A program made the translations under genes and the position numbers. A stretch of 64,000 nt of DNA from Serinicoccus marinus DSM 15273 (GTDB lineage Bacteria > Actinomycetota > Actinomycetes > Actinomycetales > Dermatophilaceae): NCBI RefSeq assembly GCF_008386315.1, contig NZ_CP043808.1, positions 3,348,001 through 3,412,000 on the forward strand, read 5' to 3'. The notes under the pieces are model-generated. The model was not told where the DNA came from, did not search any database, and saw only the letters and a list, made by a program, of their open reading frames with translations. This document shows, one piece after another, positions 1 through 9,134 of this stretch. Every line of letters begins with the position of its first letter. Positions within the stretch are counted from its first letter, which is position 1.

Positions 1-1188
1 GACCAGTTCGAGTTCGACGTACTCGACTCGACCAAGATCATCCCCGAGGAGCAGGTGCCGCTGCGCGTCATCGGGACCATGCGCCTGGAGCGGGTGGTCG
101 ACAACGTCTTCAGCGAGACCGAGCAGGTCGCCTTCTGCACCCAGAACATCGTGCGTGGCCTCGACTTCACCAACGACCCGCTGCTGCAGGGCCGCAACTT
201 CTCCTACCTGGACACCCAGCTCAAGCGGCTGGGCAGCCCCAACTTCACCCAGCTGCCCATCAACGCGCCCCGGTGCCCGGTGGCGCACTTCCAGCGGGAC
301 GGGCACATGCAGACCGGCGCGCAGTCCGGCCGCGCCACCTACGAGCCCAACTCCTTCACCGGGGCGGCGGCCGGCCCGCGGGCCGACGCCGAGCGGGGCT
401 ACCGCAGCGTGCCCCGGCACGAGAGCGGCGACACCCGTCGCGTCCGCCCGGAGTCCTTCGCCGACCACTACTCCCAGGCGGGGCAGTTCTGGCGCAGCCA
501 GAGCGCGACCGAGCAGCAGCACATCCGGATGGCCTTCGTCTTCGAGCTCTCCAAGTGCGAGATCCCGCAGATCCGGACCCGCGTGGTGGCCAACCTGCGC
601 AACGTCGACGAGGGACTCGCCGCCGCGGTCGCCGACGGCCTGGGGATGGACCTGCCGGAGGCGACGCCGCCGCACGTGCAGCCGAACCACGACCTGCCCG
701 ACTCGCCGGCGCTGAGCATGATGTCGCGGGCACCGCAGAGCTTCGCCGGGCGCAAGCTCGGCATCCTCGTCACCGACGGCGTGGACGCTGAGGTCCTGGA
801 CGGCCTGCGCGAGACCTTCGAGCAGGGCGGTGCCCTCGTCGAGACGATCGGCCTCAAGGTCGGCGGGGTCACCCTCGCCGACGGCGAGCGCCGACCGGTG
901 GACCACAAGATCGACGGAGCACCCTCGGTCCTCTTCGACGCCGTGGCGCTGCTCGGCGCGGACGGTGCCGCCGACGAGCTCGCCGGGCACCCCGCCACCC
1001 GTGACTTCGTCTCGGACGCCTTCAGCCACTACAAGGTCATCGGCCACCTGCCCGGCGCGCAGGCGCTGCTGCGGGCCGGGGGCATCGACGGCAGCCTCGA
1101 CGAGGCCTGCCACGACCTGGGGACCGCCACCCCCCAGGACTTCCTCGAGGCCTGCGGCGCGCTGCGCCACTGGGCCCGCGACGTCTGA
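1..1188 (+). CDS. katE: Large-subunit catalase (HPII/KatE type), 5' end outside window
   Basis: Heme catalase that dismutates hydrogen peroxide to water and oxygen in the cytoplasm. The reading frame is open from base 1, so only the C-terminal 395 residues are present. Near residues 64-73 the motif [10 protein letters not shown] holds the proximal heme-ligand tyrosine (about residue 69) in the usual RxFxYxDTQ setting. From about residue 252 the protein continues into a DJ-1/PfpI-like domain (KLGILVTDG...), the extra domain that distinguishes large-subunit HPII catalases from small ones. An SDR gene follows 43 bp downstream with its own ribosome binding site, so the two may form a general-stress pair. 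The family assignment is firm; the E versus other large-subunit naming is by domain architecture only. Confidence 0.93.
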   Translation, partial: DQFEFDVLDSTKIIPEEQVPLRVIGTMRLERVVDNVFSETEQVAFCTQNIVRGLDFTNDPLLQGRNFSYLDTQLKRLGSPNFTQLPINAPRCPVAHFQRDGHMQTGAQSGRATYEPNSFTGAAAGPRADAERGYRSVPRHESGDTRRVRPESFADHYSQAGQFWRSQSATEQQHIRMAFVFELSKCEIPQIRTRVVANLRNVDEGLAAAVADGLGMDLPEATPPHVQPNHDLPDSPALSMMSRAPQSFAGRKLGILVTDGVDAEVLDGLRETFEQGGALVETIGLKVGGVTLADGERRPVDHKIDGAPSVLFDAVALLGADGAADELAGHPATRDFVSDAFSHYKVIGHLPGAQALLRAGGIDGSLDEACHDLGTATPQDFLEACGALRHWARDV

Positions 1189-1231
1189 GCCGACCACCCG
1201 TCCGTCAGCACCTCACCGCAAGGAGAGCAGC

Positions 1232-2092
1232 ATGACCAGAGCAGACCTGTCCTCGCTCCCCGGCCAGCACCAGGACTGGCCCGGCACAGTCGCCGACCTC
1301 GACCCGCAGCCCGACCACGGCGAGCAGTCCTGGACGGGTCGGGACCGCCTCCCGGGGCGACGTGCGCTCATCACCGGCGGAGACTCCGGGATCGGGCGTG
1401 CCGTCGCCCTCACCTTCGCCAAGGAGGGCGCCGCCGTCGCCGTGGCGCACCTGCCGCAGGAGCAGGCGGACGCCGAGCGCACCCGGCAGCTGGTCGAGGA
1501 GACCGGGGGCACCTGCCACCTGTTCGCCGTCGACCTGCGGGACCGGGAGACCAACGAGCAGGTCGCCCGGGACGCCGTCGACGCCCTCGGCGGGCTGGAC
1601 GTGCTGGTCGCCAACGCGGCCTACCAGATGACCCACGACCTGCTCGAGGAGTTCCCTCCCGAGCAGGTCGAGCGGACCTTCGCGACCAACGTCTTCTCGC
1701 CGTTCTGGCTGGTGCGGGCGCTGGCCGACGAGCTGAGCCCGGGTGGGTCGGTCATCGTCACGACCTCGATCCAGGCCTACTCGCCCTCGGACCACCTGCT
1801 CGACTACGCGGCCACCAAGGCTGCGCTCAACAACCTCGTGGTCAACCTGGCCGCCGAGCTGGGGCAGCGCGGCGTACGGGTGAACGCCGTGGCACCAGGC
1901 CCGATCTGGACCCCGCTCATCCCCTCGACGATGGCCGCGGACAAGGTCGAGGGCTTCGGGTCGGACACCCCGCTCGGTCGGGCCGGCCATCCGGTCGAGG
2001 TCGCGGCGGCCTATGTCTTCCTGGCCTCCGACGAGGCGAGCTACGTCTCCGGCACCGTGCTCGGGGTGACGGGCGGCAAGCCGGTCTTCTGA
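1232..2092 (+). CDS. SDR-family oxidoreductase, general-stress type
   Basis: A 286-residue short-chain dehydrogenase/reductase expected to use NAD(P)H in the cytoplasm. The ATG at 1232 follows an AAGGAG box about 8 bases upstream. After a 40-residue N-terminal extension typical of the YdaD/YhdF/GsiB-like stress subgroup, the cofactor motif GGDSGIGRA is followed by NAA, the catalytic serine in TTSIQAYS and the YAATK active-site Tyr-Lys. The C-terminus ends in the G-x-V-L-G-V-T-G-G pattern of classical SDRs. The substrate cannot be read from sequence. Its position directly after a catalase suggests an oxidative or osmotic stress role (inference). Confidence 0.88.
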   Translation: MTRADLSSLPGQHQDWPGTVADLDPQPDHGEQSWTGRDRLPGRRALITGGDSGIGRAVALTFAKEGAAVAVAHLPQEQADAERTRQLVEETGGTCHLFAVDLRDRETNEQVARDAVDALGGLDVLVANAAYQMTHDLLEEFPPEQVERTFATNVFSPFWLVRALADELSPGGSVIVTTSIQAYSPSDHLLDYAATKAALNNLVVNLAAELGQRGVRVNAVAPGPIWTPLIPSTMAADKVEGFGSDTPLGRAGHPVEVAAAYVFLASDEASYVSGTVLGVTGGKPVF

Positions 2093-2186
2093 GCCCGGCG
2101 GCCGCGGTCGCCGGCGCGAGGGGCGTCGATCCCGACCGCCCCTGGATGAGAAGGTGGGGCGACCGGGACACGAAGGAGGCGCAGCG

Positions 2187-2708
2187 ATGGTGGCGGACGG
2201 GCTCGACCCAGGAGAGCGCGAGCAGCTGACCTACACCCTCGACTCGCGCCTCGGACCGCACCTGGAGGCAGCCACCGCCGCGGTGCGCGAGGCCGAGCGT
2301 GGTCTGACCGACGCCCGGGAGCGGCTGGCCGCCGCCGAGCGGGCGGTGCAGGAGGCGGCCTACACCTCGGACCCGTTGCCGTTCATGCGACAGGGGATGC
2401 AGGAGGAGGTCGACGGCCTCGCGCGCAAGACCACGGAGAAGAAGGTGCGGGCGTCCTACCGTTTCCTCGTCGACCGGGCCGTCGACCTGGCGGCGGCGGA
2501 GGTCCAGCGCTACCACGACGACCGGTCCGCCGACCGGCGCGAGCGGGAGCAGGGCGTCGAGGCCTGTCGGGAGGCCGAGCGGCGCGCCGTCCTGGCGCTC
2601 GAGGCGGCTCGCCAGATGCACGAGCGGGTCCGGCAGGCCGAGCTGGCGGCCCGGCAGGGACTCGACATCATGGTCACCCGGCTGAACGAGCCGCAGCAGG
2701 ACGGCTGA
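2187..2708 (+). CDS. Hypothetical coiled-coil protein
   Basis: A 173-residue protein of unknown function, very rich in Ala, Glu and Arg with long heptad-like stretches (about residues 25-60 and 100-160) that predict coiled coil. It has no signal peptide and no membrane segment. The ATG at 2187 is chosen because AAGGAGG lies 7 bases upstream; a longer in-frame start at 2154 has no such site. It follows the SDR gene by 94 bp in the same direction and faces the alcohol dehydrogenase gene on the other strand. No enzymatic motif is visible. Confidence 0.7.
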   Translation: MVADGLDPGEREQLTYTLDSRLGPHLEAATAAVREAERGLTDARERLAAAERAVQEAAYTSDPLPFMRQGMQEEVDGLARKTTEKKVRASYRFLVDRAVDLAAAEVQRYHDDRSADRREREQGVEACREAERRAVLALEAARQMHERVRQAELAARQGLDIMVTRLNEPQQDG

Positions 2709-2762
2709 CCACGCACCGTCCTCCGGCAGCGGGCCGAGGGGTCGGCGGGTCAGCGGCGCGGG

Positions 2763-3800
2763 TCAGCGGCGCGGGTCGACGAGCGTCATCCCGGCGACGA
2801 CGGCGCGGTCGAACACCGGGAGGAGGTCCGCCGCCTCCTGCAGCCCGACCGTGCGCTCGACGAGCCGCTCGGGCGCGAGCGAGCCCTGCTCGATGAGAGC
2901 CAGCATCGCCGGGTAGTCGACGGCCGGCATGCCGTGGCTGCCCAGCAGGTCAGCTCCCACCCGATGACCCGCTCCAGCGGGACCCGAGGGTGGCCGACCG
3001 CCCCCGGCAGCAGCCCGACCTGGACGTGGCGCCCGCCGCCGACGCAGCCCGAGCAGGGCGTCGCGGCAGGTCTGCTCGCCGCCGACGGCGTCCACGGCCA
3101 CGTGGCTGCCGCCGCCGGTCAGGTCGTGGATGGCCGCGGGGACGTCGGTGCCGTCGGCGAGGACGGTGTGCTCGGCCCCCAGCCCGGCGGCGACGGCGAG
3201 CGCCTGGGGGTTGCGGTCGACGGCGACCACGCGGGCCCCCCGCGCCCGGGCCACCATCACGACGCTGAGGCCGACACCTCCGGCGCCGACGACGCTCACC
3301 CACTCCTCGGGCGCCACCCGGGCCCGGTCGACGACGGCCCGGTATGCCGTGGCGAACCGGCACCCCAGGCTCGCCGCCGTGGTGAGCTCGATCGTCGGTG
3401 GGACGGCCACGAGGTTGGTGTCGGCCGCGTGCAGGGCCACCTGCTCGGCGAACGACCCGTCGTGGGTGAACCCAGGCTGCTGCTGGTCCGGGCAGACCTG
3501 GGCCTGGCCCGTGCGGCACCAGTGGCACCGGCCGCACCCGCAGACGAAGGGCACCGTGACCCGGTCCCCCTCCCGCCACCGTCGCACCTGCGCACCCACG
3601 TCGGTGACGACCCCGGCGAGCTCGTGACCGGGCACATGCGGGAAGGCGATGTCGTCGTGGCCGGCCCAGGCGTGCCAGTCGCTGCGGCACAGCCCGGTCG
3701 CGTGCACCTGCACGACGACACCGTCCGGCGGGGGGACCGGCTCCGGGATCTCCCGCACCTCCGGCGTCGCACGGGCCGAGGACAGGACGATGGCGCGCAT
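2763..3800 (-). CDS. Zinc-dependent alcohol dehydrogenase with two compensating frameshifts
   Basis: Medium-chain zinc alcohol dehydrogenase of about 345 residues. Visible are the catalytic-zinc ligands (GLCRSD, GHE), the structural-zinc lobe CGCGRCHWCRTGQAQVC and the nucleotide-binding GAGGVG turn. Between about 2949 and 3046 the annotated frame reads an Arg/Pro/Gly-rich segment foreign to the family, whereas the next frame reads GRHVQVGLLP...GHPRVPLERVIGWEL, the expected sequence. An extra base near 3043-3048 and a missing base near 2949-2952 would explain this. Both ends of the protein are in the same frame, so the gene is probably intact and the sequence locally wrong. Substrate unknown. 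Confidence 0.85.
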   Translation of the reverse strand: MRAIVLSSARATPEVREIPEPVPPPDGVVVQVHATGLCRSDWHAWAGHDDIAFPHVPGHELAGVVTDVGAQVRRWREGDRVTVPFVCGCGRCHWCRTGQAQVCPDQQQPGFTHDGSFAEQVALHAADTNLVAVPPTIELTTAASLGCRFATAYRAVVDRARVAPEEWVSVVGAGGVGLSVVMVARARGARVVAVDRNPQALAVAAGLGAEHTVLADGTDVPAAIHDLTGGGSHVAVDAVGGEQTCRDALLGLRRRRAPRPGRAAAGGGRPPSGPAGAGHRVGADLLGSHGMPAVDYPAMLALIEQGSLAPERLVERTVGLQEAADLLPVFDRAVVAGMTLVDPRR

Positions 3801-3819
3801 GCCGCCAGTCTGGCAGCGC

Positions 3820-4815
3820 TCAACCGGTGAGCCGCGCCAGCCTGGCAGTCAGCAGGTCGTGGCGGTGGGCGTTGCCGTGCAGCCCGACGTATCGCTCCCC
3901 GTAGACCGAGAGCAGCGAGTCGTCGAGCCGGCGCACCGCACCCGGGGGGTAGCGGTAGCCCATCCGGGCGTCGATCGCGTTGTCGTCGACGTCGCGGAGC
4001 ACGTCGCGCAGCTCGGCCAGCGAGGTGACGCCGAGCTCGAGCAGCAGGCCGCTGATCCACGTGTAGTGGTCGGTGCGCGACCACCCGGCCTCGGTGAACT
4101 GGCCGGCGAGGAAGGCGGCGAGGTCGGTGGCGCCGATCCGCGGGTCGTCGTCCGCGACGTCCGGGGGCGACGTCAGCTCGCGGCGGTGCCGGTCGCGGAT
4201 CGCGGAGAACTGCTGGTCGGCGAGCTCCAGCAGCCCGGCCGCGAGGGTGAACCGCCGGTCGAAGTCGTGGGCGTGCTCCTGCGGCACCGACCCCTTGTAG
4301 CGGATGTCGTGCTCGAACTCGGCCCAGGCGTGCTGGAGCACGGTGCGGATCTGGACCGACGCCGGCCGCCCCGCGGGTATGCCGGCCGCCCGGGCCCGCT
4401 CGTCGTCCAGGGCGACGAGCAGGTGGCGGCTGGCGTAGCCGAAGCGGCCCTCGGCCGCGGTCTCCTGGCCCATGTCACGGTCGTCGCGGACCTCGAGCTG
4501 AGCGTCGAGCAGCTGGGCCACCGCGTCGACGTCGTCCTGCACGTAGGTCACCACGCGCACGCCGATCTGGTCGGTGATGTCGGTGAGCGGCTTGGGGAAG
4601 GCCAGCCGCCCGGTGCTGGTGCGCCGGGCGGCCTTGCCGGCGAAGGACTCCACCGACTTGGTCCGACCGGTCACCGCCAGGTAGTTGATGCCGGCGTCGT
4701 CGAGCAGCTGGGTGACCAGCGAGACGTAGGAGTCGGTGGCGGCGCGCAGGGCCTCGTGCCCCGCGGCATACCGCGTCACAGCCCTGCGGATCCGGACCGA
4801 CTGGTTGCTCGACAC
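3820..4815 (-). CDS. RelA/SpoT-domain protein (stand-alone alarmone synthetase-like)
   Basis: A 331-residue cytoplasmic protein with a (p)ppGpp-synthetase-type fold but none of the HD hydrolase, TGS or ACT domains of long Rel enzymes. Family blocks visible: GRTKSVESFAGK (about residues 50-61), the metal-site block DQIGVRVVTYVQDD, GYASRHL and VQIRTVLQHAWAEFEHDIRYKG. The last 110 residues form an extension of unknown role. It starts at GTG 4815. Likely activity is pyrophosphate transfer from ATP to GDP/GTP; some relatives are toxins that modify other nucleotides or tRNA, and no antitoxin-like partner is adjacent. Confidence 0.78.
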   Translation of the reverse strand: MSSNQSVRIRRAVTRYAAGHEALRAATDSYVSLVTQLLDDAGINYLAVTGRTKSVESFAGKAARRTSTGRLAFPKPLTDITDQIGVRVVTYVQDDVDAVAQLLDAQLEVRDDRDMGQETAAEGRFGYASRHLLVALDDERARAAGIPAGRPASVQIRTVLQHAWAEFEHDIRYKGSVPQEHAHDFDRRFTLAAGLLELADQQFSAIRDRHRRELTSPPDVADDDPRIGATDLAAFLAGQFTEAGWSRTDHYTWISGLLLELGVTSLAELRDVLRDVDDNAIDARMGYRYPPGAVRRLDDSLLSVYGERYVGLHGNAHRHDLLTARLARLTG

Positions 4816-4850
4816 GGGGCCCAGCCTGCCGCATGCGCGGTGCGGACGCC

Positions 4851-5073
4851 CAGGGGTGGGTGCGACCTGCCGGCTGCGGGGACCCGGTCACACGGACCGT
4901 CGGCGGGCTGACGCTGACCCAGACGCTGGTGCAGACGGTGCTGCACGTGGGTCTGCGCCGGGGTGACGCGGCCGCGGTCGACCCGACGCTGGGCCGGCTG
5001 CTCGGTCGCCGGCCCCGCACGGTGGCCGACGTCATCGCCGACCACACCCCCTCTGGCGACCGGAGGGCTGACC
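4851..5073 (+). other. Possible 3' gene remnant, NmrA/Rossmann-type tail
   Basis: The 271-bp gap between the RelA-like gene and the MFS gene has strongly coding-like third-position GC on the plus strand. It reads ...LTQTLVQTVLHVGLRRGDA... then ...LGRLLGRRPRTVADVIADH, a tail resembling the end of NmrA-type NAD(P)-binding proteins (LxGRPPRTxADFxxDH). There is no upstream portion and no clear start. The frame continues into the antisense of the MFS gene unless one base is added in the CCCC run near 5046-5050, which would give a stop at about 5071. It is best treated as a decayed fragment; the family match is tentative. Confidence 0.3.
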
Positions 5074-5086
5074 CGCGACGGGACCC

Positions 5087-6286
5087 TCAGGCCAGGATGC
5101 GGGGTCGTGAACCGTGGCGGCGCTCGCGCGCCATCGCCAGCAACCCCAGGACCGGGAACGGCAGCAGCAGCCACGCGACCGCGGCGCCGAGGCCCGCATA
5201 CGTGGTGGAGACCAGCAGGATCGACCCGGCGCTGAGGGCGAAGCCGAGGCTGTTCTGGATCGCCAGGGCACTGCCGACGAGGTCCTGCGGGCAGGTGCGG
5301 GCGCTGAGCGCCGAGAACTGCGGGGAGTCGGTGATCACCGCGACGCCCCAGAGCAGCAGCACCGCCAGCACCAGCCAGGTCGGTCCGTCCGAGAGCAGCG
5401 GGTATGCCGCACACACCAGCCCGGAGGCGGCGAGCGCCGTCGCCGCGACCCGCCCGCTGCCCCAGGTGGACGACAGCCGGCCGCCGACCACGCAGCCGAC
5501 CGCGCCGACCGCGATGACGGCGAAGGACCAGCCGGGGACGAGGCCGCCGACGGACGACGCGTCGGCCAGCGCGTCGGCGACGAGCAGCGGCACGAGGGTC
5601 CAGAAGGCGTAGAGCTCCCACATGTGGCCGAAGTAGCCGAGCGAGGCGAAGCGGTAGTCGGACACCGTGAAGGCGCGCAGCACGGCGCCCCAGCGCAACC
5701 CGCCGGGCGCCCCCCGCGGCAGGTGCGGGCCGTCCCCGAGATGCAGGACCAGCGCCGCCGCGACGAGGGCGAGGACCGAGGACGTGAGCATCACCTGGGC
5801 CCAGTCCAGGCCCACGCCGGCGGCGCGGATGCCGTGCGGCAGCGCCGTGCCGAGGGTGAGCATCCCGACGAGCCACCCGAGCGTCGCCCCGGCCCGGCCC
5901 GGGTCCCAGGAGACGACCATCTTCATCCCGAGCGGGTAGACCCCCGCCAGGGTCACGCCGGTGAGGAAGCGCCACACCATGCCCTCGGTGAGGTCCGAGG
6001 CCAGCAGCGCGAACCCGGCGTTGGTCAGGCCGGCCGCCAGCGCCGACACCGCGAAGACCCGGCTGGCGCGGAACCGGTCGGCCAGGCTGGACACCGCCAT
6101 GAGGATGGTGCCGAGCGCGAACCCCAGCTGCACCGCCAGGGTCAGCCTCCCGATGCCCACCGCGTCCAGGCCCCACTCGACCCGCAGCCCGTCGGCGGCG
6201 CTGTTGGCGCTGAACCACACCGAGGTCCCGAGCAGCATCGCCAGGACGATCGTGGCGACGGCGCGCCGTGGGGAGGTGTGGGCCAT
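5087..6286 (-). CDS. MFS transporter
   Basis: A 399-residue integral membrane protein of the major facilitator superfamily with about twelve hydrophobic segments. The first helix begins at about residue 9 ([17 protein letters not shown]), and between helices 2 and 3 is the family loop [11 protein letters not shown], equivalent to the GxLaDRxGrr signature. The length is normal for the family. The ATG at 6286 is the first in frame and starts an N-terminus of the expected type. It lies 156 bp from the divergent dehydrogenase gene. The substrate (drug, sugar or metabolite) cannot be told from the sequence. Confidence 0.88.
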   Translation of the reverse strand: MAHTSPRRAVATIVLAMLLGTSVWFSANSAADGLRVEWGLDAVGIGRLTLAVQLGFALGTILMAVSSLADRFRASRVFAVSALAAGLTNAGFALLASDLTEGMVWRFLTGVTLAGVYPLGMKMVVSWDPGRAGATLGWLVGMLTLGTALPHGIRAAGVGLDWAQVMLTSSVLALVAAALVLHLGDGPHLPRGAPGGLRWGAVLRAFTVSDYRFASLGYFGHMWELYAFWTLVPLLVADALADASSVGGLVPGWSFAVIAVGAVGCVVGGRLSSTWGSGRVAATALAASGLVCAAYPLLSDGPTWLVLAVLLLWGVAVITDSPQFSALSARTCPQDLVGSALAIQNSLGFALSAGSILLVSTTYAGLGAAVAWLLLPFPVLGLLAMARERRHGSRPRILA

Positions 6287-6442
6287 GGGGCGACCCTAGG
6301 TGGTGGCCGGGCACGGTCGCCCCGTGACGGGGGCCCGTCGGACGGCACCGCCGAGGCGTCTGAGGTACGGTCCACCACGGTCGGCCGGCACCCGCCGGAC
6401 CGCCCGGGACGAGCAGCACGGACCAGCAGCACAGGAGGAAGC

Positions 6443-7459
6443 ATGCGCGGAGCAGTCATCCACGGACCGGGGGACATCCGGGTGGAGGACCGGGAGGACC
6501 CCACCGTGACCGAGCCCACCGACGCCGTCGTCCGCACGGTCGCCGCCTGCGTCTGCGGGTCCGACCTGTGGCCCTACCGCGGGATCTCGCAGGTGGCCGA
6601 GCCCCGGCCCATCGGCCACGAGTTCGTCGGTGTCGTCGAGGAGACCGGGTCGCAGGTGTCGACCGTGCAGGCGGGGGACTTCGTGGTCGGTGGCTTCCTG
6701 CACAGCGACAACACCTGCCCGGTCTGCCGGGTCGGCCAGCACGCCAACTGTCAGAACGGCGGCGGGTATGCCGGGTGCCAGGCCGAGCGCATCCGCATCC
6801 CGAACGCCGACGGGACGCTCCTGGCCACCCCCGGTCGGCCCGACGACGACCTGGTCCCGAGCCTGCTGGCCCTCTCCGACGTCATGGGGACCGGCTGGCA
6901 CGCCGCGGTCTGCGCTGGGGTGCGCGAGGGCGGGAGCGTGGTCGTCGTGGGTGACGGCGCGGTGGGCCTGTGCGGCGTGCTCGCGGCGCGCGTCATGGGC
7001 GCCGAGCGGATCATCGCCATGAGCAGGTACGAGGACCGGCAGCGGCTGACCCGGGAGTTCGGGGCCACCGACGTCGTCGCCGAGCGCGGCGACGAGGGGG
7101 TGGCCGCCGTCCGCGAGCTGACCGACGGGATCGGCGCTGACGCCGTGCTCGAGTGCGTCGGCACCCAGGACTCGGTCGTGCAGGCGCTGCAGTCCGCGCG
7201 GCCGGGCGGGATGGTCGGCTGGGTCGGCGTCCCGCACGTGACCGACATCCCGCAGGAGCACATGTTCTACCGCAACGTGGGGCTGCGCGGCGGCATCGCA
7301 CCGGTGCGCGCCTACCTCCCCGACCTGCTGCGTCTGGTGCTGGACCGGGAGATCGACCCGGGCCGGGTCTTCGACCTGGAGCTGCCCCTGGAGCAGGCCG
7401 CCGAGGGGTATGCCGCGATGGACGAGCGGAGGGCGATCAAGGCGTTGCTGCGGCCCTGA
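6443..7459 (+). CDS. Zinc-dependent alcohol dehydrogenase (MDR family)
   Basis: A 338-residue medium-chain dehydrogenase/reductase. The ATG at 6443 has AGGAGG 6-7 bases upstream. The catalytic-zinc site reads CVCGSD and GHEFVG. The structural-zinc lobe has only three of the usual four cysteines (CPVCRVGQHANC), a variant also seen in related MDR enzymes, so the second zinc may be absent or differently held. The Rossmann turn is VVVGDGAVGLCG. It oxidises an unidentified alcohol or polyol. Its last 23 bases overlap the convergent end of the flavoenzyme-methyltransferase gene. Confidence 0.87.
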   Translation: MRGAVIHGPGDIRVEDREDPTVTEPTDAVVRTVAACVCGSDLWPYRGISQVAEPRPIGHEFVGVVEETGSQVSTVQAGDFVVGGFLHSDNTCPVCRVGQHANCQNGGGYAGCQAERIRIPNADGTLLATPGRPDDDLVPSLLALSDVMGTGWHAAVCAGVREGGSVVVVGDGAVGLCGVLAARVMGAERIIAMSRYEDRQRLTREFGATDVVAERGDEGVAAVRELTDGIGADAVLECVGTQDSVVQALQSARPGGMVGWVGVPHVTDIPQEHMFYRNVGLRGGIAPVRAYLPDLLRLVLDREIDPGRVFDLELPLEQAAEGYAAMDERRAIKALLRP

Positions 7460-9059
7460 CCGCCCGCAGGACCACGTCGTCGACGTGGTGCGTCGACACC
7501 GCGCCGGACGGGCGGGGACGGGTCGCGTGCACCTGCACGGTCCACCCGCCCTGCGTCGCGAGCGCTGCGGCGACCTCCTCGACACCGACATAGGCCTCGG
7601 GGTCGAACATGCGGGTCTGCTCGGCGGGGTCCACGGGCTCGCGCATCGGGGACAGGTCGTGGCCGACCACGAGGAGCGTCCCGCCCGGGGCGACGGCACC
7701 CAGCAGGGTGCGCAGGCCTCGTTGCTCCGGGGTCCGCAGGAACGAGCCGTACTGGAGCGAGACGAGGTCGTAGGTGGCGCCACCGACGGCGTCAGGAGCG
7801 TTGACGTCCCGGTGCAGCAGGCTCACCGCGAGCCCACGGCGCTCCGCCTCCGCCCCGACGTGCTCCAGCGCCGCACCGGAGATGTCGGCAGCCGTGACGT
7901 CCCACCCCTGCTCGGCCAGCCACAACGAGTCGCCACCCTCACCGGCACCGACGTCGAGAGCCCGGCCGGGCGGCATACCCCTGACCTCGGTGACGAGGGT
8001 GCCGTTGGGGTTGCCGCTCCACATCCGCTCCCCGGTGCCGTAGCGCGCGTCCCAGTCACCCTCCTCGCCCGCGGTGCGCTGCGCCGAGCGTATGTCCTCG
8101 TCGGCGAGGCTGAAGGCGATGATGGCGCCGACCCGGCTCCCGTGGGCGGCCGACGGCAGCACCTGCAAGGACGGGTCGGTGAGATTGCCCGCGCCGTACA
8201 CCCCGGGCACCGTGGTCTCCCCGGTCATCGGGTCCACCTGCAGCACCTCACCCAGACCGCTCGGGTGCGCGGTCGCCTCGATCCCGAGCGACGCCAGCGC
8301 CTCGACGCGGGCGTGGAAGCGGGTGCCGACGAGGACCGCGTCGGCCTCCAGCAGCGCCCCGTCGACCAGCTCCACGCCGGTCACGGCGCCGTCCGACCCG
8401 GTGACCACGCGCCGCACGCCGGTGCGCACGACGGACACGCCGGCGACCTCGAGCGCGGTGAGAACAGCCTCGTCGACGCCCGCCACGTCGTGCAGGACGA
8501 CCGTGAGCCGGTCGGTCAGGTGGCGGAGCAGCGCGGTCGGGTGCAGGCCATCGTGTGTGACGATCTGGACGAGGCGCTGGTCGCGGACCTCGTAGCCGTG
8601 GCAGAACGGGCAATGGATGACGTCCTGCCCCCAGCGGGGCGCGAGCCCCTCGATGTCGGGGAGGTCGTCTCGGATGCCGGTGGCAGCGAGGACCCGCCGG
8701 GCCAGGAGGGTATGCCCGCCGCTGAGCTCGACGCGGAAGCGACCGTCCTCCCCTGGTCGGACGGCGAGCACGCGACCGGTGAGGATCTCACCCCCGTAGC
8801 CGCGGACCTCCTCGCGACCGACCGCCAGCAGCTCGGAGGGCGCCGCGGCCTCCCGACCGAGGTAGCCGTGCATGTGGGCGGCCGGGGCGTTGCGCGGGGT
8901 CCCGTCGTCGACGGCGACCACGGTGCGCCGCTGCCGCGCGAGCTGCAGGGCGGCGGTCAGGCCGGCGGCCGACCCGCCAATGACCGCGACGTCGCACTGA
9001 CGCTCGACGGGAGGGCGGTCGGCGTGGTCGTGCTGCTCGGGGTGTGCGTGCATCGTCAT
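7437..9059 (-). CDS. Thioredoxin-reductase-like flavoenzyme fused to SAM methyltransferase
   Basis: A 540-residue two-domain protein. Residues about 20-325 are a thioredoxin-reductase-like FAD domain: dinucleotide motif IGGSAAG near 27-33, redox pair CPFC at 150-153 within HCPFCHGYE, and the C-terminal FAD motif GVYGAGN. The GxGxxA NADPH-binding motif expected just after the CxxC is not visible, a feature that with the CPFCHGYE context recalls dithiol oxidases such as GliT more than true thioredoxin reductases. Residues about 335-540 are a class I methyltransferase, with a WDARY..GERMWSGNPN lead-in and motif I LDVGAGEGG. It is divergent from the XRE-cupin gene at 9135, probably its regulator. 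The substrate is unknown; a thiol is plausible. Confidence 0.88.
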   Translation of the reverse strand: MTMHAHPEQHDHADRPPVERQCDVAVIGGSAAGLTAALQLARQRRTVVAVDDGTPRNAPAAHMHGYLGREAAAPSELLAVGREEVRGYGGEILTGRVLAVRPGEDGRFRVELSGGHTLLARRVLAATGIRDDLPDIEGLAPRWGQDVIHCPFCHGYEVRDQRLVQIVTHDGLHPTALLRHLTDRLTVVLHDVAGVDEAVLTALEVAGVSVVRTGVRRVVTGSDGAVTGVELVDGALLEADAVLVGTRFHARVEALASLGIEATAHPSGLGEVLQVDPMTGETTVPGVYGAGNLTDPSLQVLPSAAHGSRVGAIIAFSLADEDIRSAQRTAGEEGDWDARYGTGERMWSGNPNGTLVTEVRGMPPGRALDVGAGEGGDSLWLAEQGWDVTAADISGAALEHVGAEAERRGLAVSLLHRDVNAPDAVGGATYDLVSLQYGSFLRTPEQRGLRTLLGAVAPGGTLLVVGHDLSPMREPVDPAEQTRMFDPEAYVGVEEVAAALATQGGWTVQVHATRPRPSGAVSTHHVDDVVLRAVRAAATP

Positions 9060-9100
9060 GACTCCACCGTAGACGCGTCATGCGGCATGCGGGAACCCTT

Positions 9101-9115
9101 TTGCGGTATTCGCAA
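9101..9115. promoter_or_regulatory. Palindromic operator candidate between divergent genes
   Basis: TTGCG-GTATT-CGCAA is a perfect 5-bp-arm inverted repeat in the 75-bp gap between the flavoenzyme-methyltransferase gene and the XRE-cupin regulator. A CATAAT hexamer at 9126-9131 lies just before the regulator ATG, so the palindrome covers the likely upstream promoter region. Binding by the XRE protein (autoregulation plus control of the fusion gene) is an inference from position. Confidence 0.5.
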
Positions 9116-9134
9116 GTTCTGACATCATAATTCC

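Noticed and set aside
2154..2708. Longer start (2154) for the coiled-coil protein
   Set aside because: The ATG at 2187 has AAGGAGG at ideal distance; the upstream GTG has none.
5114..6442. Long plus-strand frame preceding the dehydrogenase at 6443
   Set aside because: It is antisense to the MFS gene, rich in Arg/Gln/His/Pro, and has no start signal; a GC-skew shadow.
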